From: Pontibacter amylolyticus
GTDB taxonomy: Bacteria > Bacteroidota > Bacteroidia > Cytophagales > Hymenobacteraceae
NCBI RefSeq assembly: GCF_014638845.1
Contig: NZ_BMFP01000005.1
Location: forward strand, 169,218-233,217
Direction: 5' to 3'
Length of the DNA stretch: 64,000 nucleotides
The first letter of the stretch is position 1; the number at the start of each line of letters is the position of its first letter. The notes beneath the pieces are model-generated. The model worked only from the letters and a program-made list of their open reading frames with translations, had not been told where the DNA came from and did no database searches. Positions 17,692-26,211 of this stretch are shown here, piece after piece. Position numbers and translations under genes: made by a program.

Positions 17692-18915
17692 ATGAAGCCT
17701 CACTCCTTACTTTCGATAAGCTGCCTACTGTTTTTCTTGATCTCAGGCTGCAAAAACACGCAACCCATCGAGACGATCACGTTCCAGCATACCTATAAAT
17801 TCCAATCGGCTATTAAGGAGAAACTGGACCAGGACACGGTAGCCTGGAAGCATCAGCTGGCTGCGAGTGACTTCGCTACAAGTGGTGATTACAGAAAAGC
17901 ATTGGAGTTGTGGGATGTTGCCTTCCCCGGAAGTTTTACACCTTACACTAAGCATGAACTGGATTCACTCCGGGAAAGGTATAGGGTCATTCCGGCGGCA
18001 GATTACATAGTGGAGCAGGCCAGGTTACACCAGGTTGTCATCATCAACGAGGCACACCACAGTTCGCTGCATCGGGTGTTCACCAGGTCGCTGCTCCAAA
18101 GGCTTTACGAAAATGGGTACAGGAACCTCGGACTCGAGGCACTCACAAATGGCAAGCTGAAAGACAGTCTGCTCCATGACAGGAAATACCCTGTCATGGA
18201 GACGGGCCACTACACCAAAGACCCACAGTTTGGTAATCTGATCCGGACTGCACTGGAAATCGGGTATAACGTGTTTCCTTATGAAACGACCAACCGGAAC
18301 AATGGCAAGCCCAGGGAAATAGATCAGGCCAGAAATATTCAGAAAGTCATGGAGAGCCGACCTAACGAGAAGTTTTTGATCCACTGCGGATTTGGACATG
18401 TGGTGGAAGGCGAGCACGACCAATGGGAAAAAGCGATGGCCGGCAGATTAGCAGAGTACAAAGGTATAGATCCGTTAACGATTGAACAGGTAGCTTACTC
18501 TGAAAAGAGCAAGCCGGAAATGTCCCACCCGCTGCTGCAGACTTTCAACATCACTCAACCTTCCGTCTTGCTGGATCAGATGAACCAATCTTTCCGACTC
18601 GAACGCGGCAAGACCTGGGCCGATGTGGCTGTGCTTCACCCGTTCACTTCTTACAAAAACGTAAGGCCTGGCTGGCTTTTCGAAAATGGGAATAAGAGTG
18701 TACTAGTTGACCTGAGCACAATCCAGCTGGAATTCCCGGTGTTGCTCATGGCGTTTCCGGAAGGAGAAAATGTGCAGGAGGCTGTTCCCGTGGACATACT
18801 CGAAGTTCCGAATCAGCAATCTTCTCCCCGCCTTGCTTTGCCGAAAGGCAAATACGAGCTTGTGGTGGTGAACCGAAAGGAAGATGCAAGGAAGCTGAAA
18901 ATAAAGGTAAAATAG
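17692..18915 (+). CDS. Lipoprotein with erythromycin-esterase/ChaN-like domain
   Basis: 407 aa. Lipoprotein signal FFLISGC, Cys20. The core contains VVIINEAHHSSLHRVFTR (E120, H122, H123, H127, R128) and later GLEAL and FLIHCGFGHVVEG, the pattern of the EreA/ChaN/Tiki-like superfamily, which puts an E-x-H and further His residues in one catalytic or metal pocket. The C-terminal 80 residues are beta-rich and not recognised. The family includes esterases, haem-binding lipoproteins and peptidases, so function is open. It lies 43 bp after the TonB-domain gene on the same strand and a bidirectional hairpin follows it. Confidence 0.65.
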   Translation: MKPHSLLSISCLLFFLISGCKNTQPIETITFQHTYKFQSAIKEKLDQDTVAWKHQLAASDFATSGDYRKALELWDVAFPGSFTPYTKHELDSLRERYRVIPAADYIVEQARLHQVVIINEAHHSSLHRVFTRSLLQRLYENGYRNLGLEALTNGKLKDSLLHDRKYPVMETGHYTKDPQFGNLIRTALEIGYNVFPYETTNRNNGKPREIDQARNIQKVMESRPNEKFLIHCGFGHVVEGEHDQWEKAMAGRLAEYKGIDPLTIEQVAYSEKSKPEMSHPLLQTFNITQPSVLLDQMNQSFRLERGKTWADVAVLHPFTSYKNVRPGWLFENGNKSVLVDLSTIQLEFPVLLMAFPEGENVQEAVPVDILEVPNQQSSPRLALPKGKYELVVVNRKEDARKLKIKVK

Positions 18916-18957
18916 CAGCAAAGCCGCTCCGAAATGTATCCGGGGCGGCTCTGCTTT
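18915..18957. terminator. Bidirectional terminator between convergent genes
   Basis: AGCAG..AAGCCGC.CCG pairs with CGG.GCGGCT.TGCT. It starts at the stop of the lipoprotein gene and ends about 20 bp before the surE stop. Confidence 0.65.
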
Positions 18958-18979
18958 CACTCTTTACCTAGGCTATACC

Positions 18980-19753
18980 TTACAAATCCCACTCGTTCAA
19001 GGTGGCCATGGCGTGGTAGGCGGTCATATCGAACTGGCAGGGCACGACTGATACGTAGTTGTTTACCAGCGCCCATTCGTCGGTGTCCTCGCCTTTGTCA
19101 TAATTCACGAAGCTGCCCGTCATCCAGAAATAGTGGCGGTTGCGCGGGTCGAGGCGCTCGTCAAACTCCTCCTGCCACCTGGCATGGGCCTGTCGGCATA
19201 CCTTCACGCCTTTTATCGGCTCTTCGCTCTTTTTCGGAAAATTCACGTTCAGGGCTGTGTTTTCAGGTATACCGTGCTCCAGCGCCTGCCGGATGATCAG
19301 CTCCACAAACTCCTCGGTATGCGAAAAATCCGCCTCGTGCCCGTAGTCGCAGAGCGAAAAACCGATAGCCGGAAGCCCTTCTATTGCCGCCTCAATAGCC
19401 GCTGACATGGTGCCTGAATACAACACGCTGATGCTGGAATTGGAGCCGTGGTTGATGCCGCTCACCACCAGGTCGGGCTTGCGGTCCTTCAGTACATGGA
19501 ACTTGGCCAGTTTCACGCAGTCAGCCGGGGTGCCGGAGCACTCGTATGCCTCTACATCCATATCATCGAAAGCGATGGAGCGGTCGAGCCGCAGGGTGTT
19601 CCCGATCGTGATCGCGTGCCCCATACCTGACTGCGGACCATCGGGCGCCACAATCACGACGTCCCCTATCTTCTTGGCCACTTTCACCAGCATACGTATA
19701 CCTGGCGCTGTGATGCCGTCGTCGTTCGAAACCAGTATTAATGGTAAAGCCAT
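18980..19753 (-). CDS. surE: 5'/3'-nucleotidase SurE
   Basis: 257 aa, normal length. The signature LILVSNDDGITAPGIRML has the metal-binding N10-D11-D12. PDGPQSGMGHAIT and VSGINHGSNSSISVLYSGTM carry the remaining metal and phosphate residues, including the conserved Asn-His. SurE dephosphorylates nucleoside monophosphates and short polyphosphates in the cytoplasm and helps survival in stationary phase. It is transcribed alone, divergent from the small lipoprotein gene at 19874. Confidence 0.96.
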   Translation of the reverse strand: MALPLILVSNDDGITAPGIRMLVKVAKKIGDVVIVAPDGPQSGMGHAITIGNTLRLDRSIAFDDMDVEAYECSGTPADCVKLAKFHVLKDRKPDLVVSGINHGSNSSISVLYSGTMSAAIEAAIEGLPAIGFSLCDYGHEADFSHTEEFVELIIRQALEHGIPENTALNVNFPKKSEEPIKGVKVCRQAHARWQEEFDERLDPRNRHYFWMTGSFVNYDKGEDTDEWALVNNYVSVVPCQFDMTAYHAMATLNEWDL

Positions 19754-19873
19754 TTTATTATTTTTAGTTGATGTATAACGAAAGAAACGATTTACGTTTT
19801 GGTGCTAATATACGACAACCCCGGCTGTCAGAACAGGGTTACAAGGAATATAATGATTCCCTAATCTTACCTT

Positions 19874-20503
19874 ATGCTTAAGAATATAATGTACGCTATC
19901 CTGTTGGGGGTGGGCATGGCAGCTTGCCTGGCCGACCATAACAACACCGGTCAAGCGGACGCCACCGCAAACACAACAGCGGATGAGACTATGTCAGATA
20001 CCGTTGAACCCGACACAAACACCGAAGCCACAGACCCGGCTAATTTGGTGCTTGGCAAAGGCCAGGCGGGCAGGGTCCGGATCGGTATGCCCATAGCAGA
20101 AATGCGCAGCCAGGTGCCAACAGGCTGGCAGATCAGGGACACCACCCTGCAGCTGGAGGGCCAACAATACACGGCGTATGTGCTCAGCAATTCGGAAAGC
20201 CCGCACGGCATGCTGGTGGAGCAGCTTTGCGAGCCCAATTGCCAGGTATGGCGCATCAGCATCCGCGACACCAACTACAGAACGGCCCAGGGTATAGGAG
20301 TCGGGTCGAAGTACGGCGAAGTGGTACGGCAGCACCCTATTGACTACACCAGTTTAGGTGAAGCAGGTTTTGTGGCTGTGAGCGAAAAATCGGGCATGTC
20401 CTTCATCTTGGATTCCTCACAATTAGATCAGAATAGCCTTCATAAGCTGAAACCCGACCAGATACCTGCCAATACGCTTGTTCGCAGCATTTTAATATAT
20501 TAG
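19874..20503 (+). CDS. Putative lipoprotein of unknown function
   Basis: 209 aa. Lipoprotein signal LLGVGMAAC with Cys18, then a 35-residue Thr/Ala/Asp/Asn-rich linker (probably extended and disordered), then a compact domain from about residue 58 (VLGKGQAGRVRIGMPIAEMR) to the end. The domain contains a PNCQVW Cys after EQLCE, possibly a disulfide pair. The start of the domain resembles small repeat domains that begin VGMTxxEV, but no family is certain. A DoxX gene follows about 40 bp downstream on the same strand. Confidence 0.7.
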   Translation: MLKNIMYAILLGVGMAACLADHNNTGQADATANTTADETMSDTVEPDTNTEATDPANLVLGKGQAGRVRIGMPIAEMRSQVPTGWQIRDTTLQLEGQQYTAYVLSNSESPHGMLVEQLCEPNCQVWRISIRDTNYRTAQGIGVGSKYGEVVRQHPIDYTSLGEAGFVAVSEKSGMSFILDSSQLDQNSLHKLKPDQIPANTLVRSILIY

Positions 20504-20543
20504 GTTATTGTAATATTTCTGCGAATTGCGTATTATTGCTCGC

Positions 20544-20987
20544 ATGTCATTACTCCGCGCCCGCTATAGCTATAAAAACACCGGACTGTTGCTTCTTCGC
20601 ATCGGCATCGGCATCATGTTCATACTGCACGGCTGGCCTAAAATGGTGGGCGGACCGGAGCGCTGGGCGAAGATCGGAGCGAACATGCAGCTGCTGGGGA
20701 TTGACTTTATGCCGGAGTTCTGGGGTTTTATGGCCGCTTTTGCCGAGACGGTAGGCGGTGGGCTGCTGGTGCTGGGTTTGTTTTTCAGGCCCGTTACGGT
20801 GTTGCTTGTGATCACCATGCTGGTGGCAACCCTGCGCCATGTCTCTGCCGGCGATGGATTTGGCGGTTACTCCCACTCCCTTGAAGCAGCCATTCTCTTT
20901 TTCGCCCTCTACTTCATCGGCCCTGGCAGGTATAGCCTCGATAAAACATTATTCCCCAATAAGAACCGGAAGACGTTTCAGGTATAG
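20544..20987 (+). CDS. DoxX family membrane protein
   Basis: 147 aa from MSLLRARYSYKN; an upstream TTG would add six residues. Four predicted helices are seen. LLLRIGIGIMFILHGWPKM is the family start, FMAAFAETVGGGLLVLGLFFRPV the second, then TVLLVITMLVATLRHV and AILFFALYFIGPGRYSLD. DoxX-like proteins are small inner-membrane proteins tied to thiosulfate oxidation, redox stress complexes or unknown roles. Context does not narrow it. The gene is followed by a MITE-like element. Confidence 0.88.
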   Translation: MSLLRARYSYKNTGLLLLRIGIGIMFILHGWPKMVGGPERWAKIGANMQLLGIDFMPEFWGFMAAFAETVGGGLLVLGLFFRPVTVLLVITMLVATLRHVSAGDGFGGYSHSLEAAILFFALYFIGPGRYSLDKTLFPNKNRKTFQV

Positions 20988-21007
20988 CCTATACCTATGC
21001 ACGATTC

Positions 21008-21199
21008 GGACAGTTCGCGACCCAATTCCGTCAATTTAAGGACCTTTCTGTCTTTTCGACCCGGGGGTAGGGGCCCTCGTTTTGGGAAAAATCTGAATAA
21101 GTGCGAAAATTTCGAAAGAATCCAGCTCTCTCCTATCGTCGAGTTGACAGTTTGAGTTGATCATTGCTTAAGTTGACGGCATTGGGTCGCGACTTGTCC
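21008..21199. mobile_element. 192-bp MITE-like element with 27-bp terminal inverted repeats
   Basis: The left end 21008-21034 (starting GGACAGTTCGCGACCCAATT) is the reverse complement of 21173-21199 at 24 of 27 positions. The interior is about 138 bp with no open frame of note. The end sequence is related to the palindrome GGACAGGTCGCGACCTGTCC at 40406-40425, and both are followed by CTACAG. No obvious target-site duplication is seen. It fills the 310-bp spacer between the DoxX gene and the M14 peptidase gene. Confidence 0.7.
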
Positions 21200-21297
21200 C
21201 TACAGCATACAAAAATCAACGCTCAGACAATTTCTGATTCCATTTCTAAGCATAATTGGTTAACATTGCTCTGCAAGAACAATTGTAAACACCACAC

Positions 21298-23049
21298 ATG
21301 CTGACCACCCTACTCTTAGCCGCGCTGCTGGCTACCGGAACACCTGACAAAACTGACCTCAAAACGCCCTACGAGAAAGGCAACAAGAACCAGACTGCCA
21401 CTTACGACGAGGCCATCGACTGGTACCGCAAGCTCGACGCGGCCTACGACGAAGTGAAAATGGTGCCCTACGGCTATACCGACTCCGGCCGTCTGCTGCA
21501 CCTGGTCATCGTCTCCACCGACAAGGACTTTGACCCGAAGTCGATCAAACAAAAAGACAAGCGCGTGCTGCTCATCCAGAACGGCATTCACCCGGGCGAG
21601 CCCGAAGGCATTGACGCCACCATGCTGCTGCTCCGCGACTACCTGCAGGACAAAAGCAAGCGCAAACAACTCGATAATGTGGTGCTGGCCGTTATACCTG
21701 TCTATAATATAGGCGGCGCTCTTAACCGCAACAGCCACACCCGCACCAACCAGGAGGGCCCGGAGAGCTACGGTTTCCGGGGCAATGCCCGCAACCTCGA
21801 CCTGAACCGAGACTACCTCAAAACCGATTCCAAAAACGCGCAGGCCTTCCACCTCATCTACCGCGACTGGGACCCGGACGTGTTCATGGACAACCATACC
21901 TCCAACGGCGCCGACTACCAGCACGTAATGACGCTTATCGCCACGCAGCACAACAAGCTGAATCCGACACTGGCCGGCTACCTGCAGGGCAAGATGCTGC
22001 CTTCGCTGTATGAAGGCATGAAGAAAGACAAGTTTCCGATGGTGCCTTACATGAACACCATTGGCGAGACACCTGAAAAGGGCATCATCGGCTTCATGGA
22101 GTCGCCGCGCTATGCCACCGGGTATACCGCGCTGTACAACACCATCGGCTTCGTGCCGGAGACGCACATGCTCAAGCCCTTCGACCAACGGGTGCAGTCT
22201 ACTTACAAGCTGATGGAGCACATGATCAGTACTGTGAGCCGCGACGCCAAAGAGATAGGCCAACTCCGCGCCAAGGCCAAGCAGGAAACCCTGACGCAAA
22301 AGACTTTCGCCCTCGACTGGCAACTGGACACGACCAAGGTAGAGAAGATTCCTTTCCTGGGATACGCCGCCAAGTATAAGCCAAGCGAAGTGAGCGGACT
22401 GGAGCGCCTGTATTACGACCGCAAAGCGCCCTACGCTACCAACATCAACTACTACAACACCTTCACGCCTACCGTGACGGTGGAGAAGCCAGTAGCCTAC
22501 ATCGTTCCGCAGGCCTGGCGCGAGGTGATCGACCGCCTGAAGCTAAACAAAGTGGAGATGCGCCAGCTTAAGCGCGACACCACCATCACGCTCGACACCT
22601 ACTACATCTCTGATTACAAAACATCACCCCGAGCGTACGAAGGCCATTACTTGCACTCCGGTACCAAGGTGGAGACCCGCACCATGCCACGCCAGTTCCT
22701 GAAAGGCGACTACGTGGTATACCTGAACCAGGAGGCTAACCGCTTTTTAGTAGAAGCCCTGGAGCCGCAGGCCGTGGACTCCTATTTCAACTGGAACTTC
22801 TTTGACAGCATCCTGATGCAGAAAGAGTACTTCTCGAGCTATGTGTTCGAAGACCTGGCAGCTGAGATCCTGAAGAAGAACCCGGACCTGCGCAAGCAGC
22901 TGGAGGAGCGCAAAAAACAGGACGCTGAGTTCGCCAAGAACGCCCGCGCACAACTGGACTTTGTCTACAGAAATTCTCCGCACTACGAGCCTACCCACAA
23001 CATGTACCCGGTAGGGCGACTGATGCAGGATGTAAAGCTGCCGTTGTAA
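21298..23049 (+). CDS. M14 family zinc carboxypeptidase-like protein
   Basis: 583 aa. The zinc-binding pair is H98-P-G-E101 in LLIQNGIHPGEPEG. The third His is probably in VFMDNHTSNGADYQH around residue 202. ARNLDLNRDY carries the conserved Asn-Arg substrate-binding site. The catalytic Glu is probably in FVPETHML. The N-terminus (MLTTLLLAALLATGTPD) is a short hydrophobic segment consistent with export, and an in-frame stop just upstream fixes the start. The C-terminal 250 residues are a family-specific extension without a known role. It probably trims peptides in the periplasm. It is a single-gene transcript with its own terminator. Confidence 0.9.
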   Translation: MLTTLLLAALLATGTPDKTDLKTPYEKGNKNQTATYDEAIDWYRKLDAAYDEVKMVPYGYTDSGRLLHLVIVSTDKDFDPKSIKQKDKRVLLIQNGIHPGEPEGIDATMLLLRDYLQDKSKRKQLDNVVLAVIPVYNIGGALNRNSHTRTNQEGPESYGFRGNARNLDLNRDYLKTDSKNAQAFHLIYRDWDPDVFMDNHTSNGADYQHVMTLIATQHNKLNPTLAGYLQGKMLPSLYEGMKKDKFPMVPYMNTIGETPEKGIIGFMESPRYATGYTALYNTIGFVPETHMLKPFDQRVQSTYKLMEHMISTVSRDAKEIGQLRAKAKQETLTQKTFALDWQLDTTKVEKIPFLGYAAKYKPSEVSGLERLYYDRKAPYATNINYYNTFTPTVTVEKPVAYIVPQAWREVIDRLKLNKVEMRQLKRDTTITLDTYYISDYKTSPRAYEGHYLHSGTKVETRTMPRQFLKGDYVVYLNQEANRFLVEALEPQAVDSYFNWNFFDSILMQKEYFSSYVFEDLAAEILKKNPDLRKQLEERKKQDAEFAKNARAQLDFVYRNSPHYEPTHNMYPVGRLMQDVKLPL

Positions 23050-23054
23050 TTATA

Positions 23055-23085
23055 GAAAAAGCCACCCGCGAAGGTGGCTTTTTTA
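23055..23085 (+). terminator. Rho-independent terminator
   Basis: AAAAAGCCACC and GGTGGCTTTTTT form a stem with a CGCGAA loop between the convergent M14 peptidase and TonB-domain genes. It can serve both. Confidence 0.85.
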
Positions 23086-23090
23086 TTGGC

Positions 23091-23795
23091 TTACTTTTCT
23101 TCCTGCGCAAACAGATTCCGGACCAGCCTGTAGTATTCAGCTTCGGTGGCGTTGCCGATTTTTTCATGCAGCGTGATGAGCGGCTCGTAATAGGCAGTGT
23201 GCAGCGGCTGCAGGTTGACCAGTTCTTCAAGCGCCTGTATCGCCTCCGTGTGGCGCTCCATCCGGGCGAGGTTGTTCGCCCGCGTTACATAATCACTTTC
23301 CTGCCTTTCATATAGGCCATTCATTGCGTTTGGTACGCCTACAGCCGTGACCACGACTGTTACCTGGAAGTAGTCCGGCACCTTGGTGGTATGCATGGTA
23401 TAGCCGCTGCCGTAGATGTCGAACAAAACAGGAATAACAGCATAGAAAAACTGAGCTGTGTCGTTCGAGGCCGCCCACTTGCCTTTTGTCATGTCTGCAG
23501 CCCGCCCGATCGCTTCTTTGAATTCAGCGTGCGATTTGTTCAGTGTCCCTGTCTCTACTATTCTACCGCCTTTCGAAATCTTGAGCACAAACACGGCCAT
23601 TCCCATCTTGTCGGCTCTCTGGGCGGCTGCCGGGTAGCGGATGTTCTTCCCCAGTATCTTGAGTAAATCCTCCTCGCTTCCGGTATAGCGGGCAGCATTG
23701 TGTAGTTGGCGGATGTCTGAAGCGGTAAGCTGCGCCAGACAAGCCGAGCCGGCGCCTGTCATCAGCATCAAAAGGAGGAAAAGTCTAATTAGCAT
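23091..23795 (-). CDS. Secreted TonB C-terminal-like domain protein with TPR-like tail
   Basis: 234 aa. Signal peptide MLIRLFLLLMLMTGAGSACLAQ. Residues about 40-130 carry a TonB_C-like fold (LLKILGKNIRYPAAAQRADKMG, later GRIVETGTLNKSHAEF and KGKWAASNDTAQFFYAVIP). A helical part with one or two TPR-like repeats follows (LARMERHTEAIQALEELVNL, PLITLHEKIGNATEAEYYRL). There is no membrane anchor, so it is not a standard energy transducer. It is a second member of the secreted TonB-domain type seen at 16395, but far more diverged. Function unknown. Confidence 0.72.
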   Translation of the reverse strand: MLIRLFLLLMLMTGAGSACLAQLTASDIRQLHNAARYTGSEEDLLKILGKNIRYPAAAQRADKMGMAVFVLKISKGGRIVETGTLNKSHAEFKEAIGRAADMTKGKWAASNDTAQFFYAVIPVLFDIYGSGYTMHTTKVPDYFQVTVVVTAVGVPNAMNGLYERQESDYVTRANNLARMERHTEAIQALEELVNLQPLHTAYYEPLITLHEKIGNATEAEYYRLVRNLFAQEEK

Positions 23796-23930
23796 ATTTT
23801 GGTTAGTTGCAGTTCGGAAACGGGGCTAAACTACTTTTCTTCCCGGAGCTTTCCTATACCTGTTTTAATGAAGTCTATACCTAACTTGTCTCACTTAACA
23901 GATTTTATACCTGAAATAAAGCAGGAGAGC

Positions 23931-23938
23931 TATATTTG
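23931..23938 (+). promoter_or_regulatory. -7 box (TATATTTG) of the PQQ-dehydrogenase gene
   Basis: An exact match to the Bacteroidota TAnnTTTG element, 51 bp before the start codon. No clear TTTG lies 18-20 bp upstream, so the -33 is weak. Confidence 0.55.
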
Positions 23939-23988
23939 TATACACAACCGCATCAATCACGTAAAGCCGCAAGACTTACTCACATACT

Positions 23989-25470
23989 ATGTTAAAAACA
24001 TCACGCCTGTTTCCTCTTCTGGGATTCGCCCTCATCACACTGCATAGCTGCACCAGTTCCGGCAGCAGTGCCAGTACGACTGACGCCAATGCGCAAACTG
24101 TTGCCCAGACTTCCGTTCAGGAAGTAGCCCTGAGCGAGACGCAACTGGAAAAAGCCCGTACCAACTACGCCAGCTACTGTTCCGGCTGCCATGGCGAGCA
24201 GATGGAAGCTTTCACCGACCGCAAATGGAAGCATGGCAACACCGCTGAAAACCTTTTTGCCGCTATCAAGCATGGATACCCTGAGGAAGGCATGCCCGCC
24301 TTTGAGCAGGCGTTCACAGACCAGGAAATTACGGCGCTGGTGGCCTACATACAGGAAGGTATACAGAATGTGAAGCAGTACGATTTCAGCGCAGAGGCCA
24401 CGGCCAGCGCTGTCTATACCTCCGAGTCGCTCAGCTACCGCCTCGATACGATGGCGACAGGTATGGAAATTCCATGGGGCATGGCTTTCCTGCCAAACGG
24501 CGACATGCTGATCACCGACCGCAACGGCGCTTTCTACCGCCTGCCGAAGGGAAGCCGCCAATTGCAGAAGATTGCTGGTGCCCCCGAGGTACTGGCACAG
24601 GGACAGGGCGGTCTGCTGGACGTAGCGCTTCACCCGGACTTTGCGAAAAACAACCTGATCTACCTCTCCTACTCTGCCTTCAAAAAAGAAGGTGACCAGA
24701 CGCTCTCGACCACAGCGGTGATGCGCGCCAAACTTGACAGTAACAAACTCACGGATCAGAAAGTGATTTTCGAGGCACAGCCCTGGGCACGCACCCGCCA
24801 CCACTACGGTTCCCGCCTGGAGTTTGGTCGCGACGGTCTGTTGTATGTGTCGGTAGGCGACCGCGGCCAGCACCACGAAAATGCCCAGACCATTGAGCGT
24901 GCGCCAGGCAAGGTACACCGCATCAAAGACGACGGCGCTATACCTGCCGACAACCCTTTCGTGAACGAAAAAGGCGCCATCGCCTCTATCTGGACCATCG
25001 GCAACCGCAACATCCAGGGCATGACTATCCACCCGAGCACCGGCGCCATCTGGACAAACGAACACGGCCCGCGCGGCGGTGACGAGGTGAACATCGCCGA
25101 GAAAAGCAAGAACTACGGCTGGCCCGTTATCTCCTACGGCATCAATTACAACGGCACTGTGCTGACAGAACTAACCAAAAAAGAAGGTATGGAGCAGCCG
25201 CTCTGGTACTGGGTTCCTTCCATTGCCCCGTCCGGCATGGCGTTCGTGACGGGAGGCCGCTACAAGGGCTGGGAAGGTGACTTGCTCGTTGGCTCTCTAC
25301 GCTTCCAGTTCCTAAGCAAGCTCAAAATGGATGGTGAGAAGATCGTAAGCGAAGAAAAACTCCTCAAAAACATTGGCCGCGTGCGTGACGTGAAAATGGG
25401 ACCAGATGGGTATATCTATGTAGCCGTAGAGAGCCCGGGGACGATTTATAGGGTGGTGCCGGTAGAGTAA
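23989..25470 (+). CDS. PQQ-dependent aldose sugar dehydrogenase-like protein with N-terminal cytochrome c
   Basis: 493 aa. Lipoprotein-type signal ending LITLHSC (Cys21). Cytochrome c domain about 50-125, haem site C64-S-G-C-H68 and likely axial Met in EGMPAFEQ. Residues about 145-493 are a six-bladed propeller of the glucose/sorbosone dehydrogenase type: MEIPWGMAFLPNGDMLITDR, LLDVALHPDF, the ligand-rich RHHYGSRLEFGRDGLLYVSVGDRG, NEHGPRGGDEVN and YGWPVISYG. Such enzymes oxidise sugars using PQQ, and the fused cytochrome would pass electrons to the respiratory chain. No pqq biosynthesis genes lie in the window. Confidence 0.92.
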   Translation: MLKTSRLFPLLGFALITLHSCTSSGSSASTTDANAQTVAQTSVQEVALSETQLEKARTNYASYCSGCHGEQMEAFTDRKWKHGNTAENLFAAIKHGYPEEGMPAFEQAFTDQEITALVAYIQEGIQNVKQYDFSAEATASAVYTSESLSYRLDTMATGMEIPWGMAFLPNGDMLITDRNGAFYRLPKGSRQLQKIAGAPEVLAQGQGGLLDVALHPDFAKNNLIYLSYSAFKKEGDQTLSTTAVMRAKLDSNKLTDQKVIFEAQPWARTRHHYGSRLEFGRDGLLYVSVGDRGQHHENAQTIERAPGKVHRIKDDGAIPADNPFVNEKGAIASIWTIGNRNIQGMTIHPSTGAIWTNEHGPRGGDEVNIAEKSKNYGWPVISYGINYNGTVLTELTKKEGMEQPLWYWVPSIAPSGMAFVTGGRYKGWEGDLLVGSLRFQFLSKLKMDGEKIVSEEKLLKNIGRVRDVKMGPDGYIYVAVESPGTIYRVVPVE

Positions 25471-26155
25471 TAAGGTGAATATGGCGCGAGCGTCCTTGCT
25501 CGTGTCTGCTATGGTGGGGCCTCTGGCACAGGTATAGGGAATCTGGATTTGCTGTTTTACAGGTATAGCTTGGTTATTCGGATTGTACCCTTGCTCCCCC
25601 TTCCCCGGGGGGCGCTATCATGCAAGATTGTCACACCCCAGCCCCTTCTTTGTAGAAGGCCTCTACTCCAAGAGGGACTTTTTGGCTACTACTTTCCGGT
25701 TTGTCAACCTGGAAGGATCTTAGTTGAAAGTGGTCAGACAGTTGCTATGACACACCCCAGCCACTCTCAAGAGGGGAGTTTCTGCTGTCGTTTCAAGGTA
25801 TAGCGTTGTAGTTGCAGTAGTTCTTTTGCTTTACCGGGTCCAACCACCCCTGCCCCTCCTTATCCAAGGAGGGGAGTCTGTAGCTGCCACTTCACAGGTA
25901 TAAGTGTTGTGGCACACACCACAGACAGGTATAGCAAGACTAACTTGCCCCGCAGGCTACGAAGCAAATCACACTTGCCAGGTGCACCAAACGGCGCTCC
26001 ACTGTTCGAGCGGTCAGCGAGTTTGGGGAGTCTTGATTTTTTTGCTTACTTTTTTCATCAAGGAAAAAAGTGAGTGCCCGCCGCACAGGCGAAGCTATGA
26101 AACAATACTAGTTGCTAAACCTGCATAAGTAGTAGCTACAAAATAAAACAAACAA
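25471..26155. repeat. Repeat-rich spacer made of decayed GC-rich and GGTATA repeats
   Basis: A gene-free 0.7 kb between convergent genes. It holds a hairpin CGAGCGTCCTTGCTCG (25487-25502), three or more relatives of the CCACCCCTxxCCCCTCC family (25631-25680, 25749-25784, 25840-25880), and AGGTATA copies at each junction (near 25533, 25560, 25797, 25896, 25928). The two frames open here (25549-25803, 25904-26128) run through these repeats and are not convincing proteins. Confidence 0.75.
25980..26145. repeat. Dispersed intergenic repeat, copy B
   Basis: 26074-26143 matches the first 74 bases of the window, with 22 identical bases at the start of the match. Upstream part: a TTTTTTTGCTTACTTTTTTC-like tract followed by AAGGAAAAAAGTGAG. 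This copy shows that the element extends about 90 bp further than the window-edge copy can reveal. Confidence 0.65.
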
Positions 26156-26191
26156 AAAAGCTCAGGCACTAACTACAGTGCCTGAGCTTTT
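26156..26191 (-). terminator. Terminator of the M19 dipeptidase gene
   Basis: A perfect 15-bp stem AAAAGCTCAGGCACT / AGTGCCTGAGCTTTT with a 6-base loop, 20 bp after the minus-strand stop. It is usable from both sides. Confidence 0.85.
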
Positions 26192-26211
26192 CACATTTTA
26201 CCTATACCTGC

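Noticed and set aside
25549-26128. Two open frames in the repeat-rich spacer
   Set aside because: Both are made of repeat sequence and end within dispersed repeats; no protein-like pattern.
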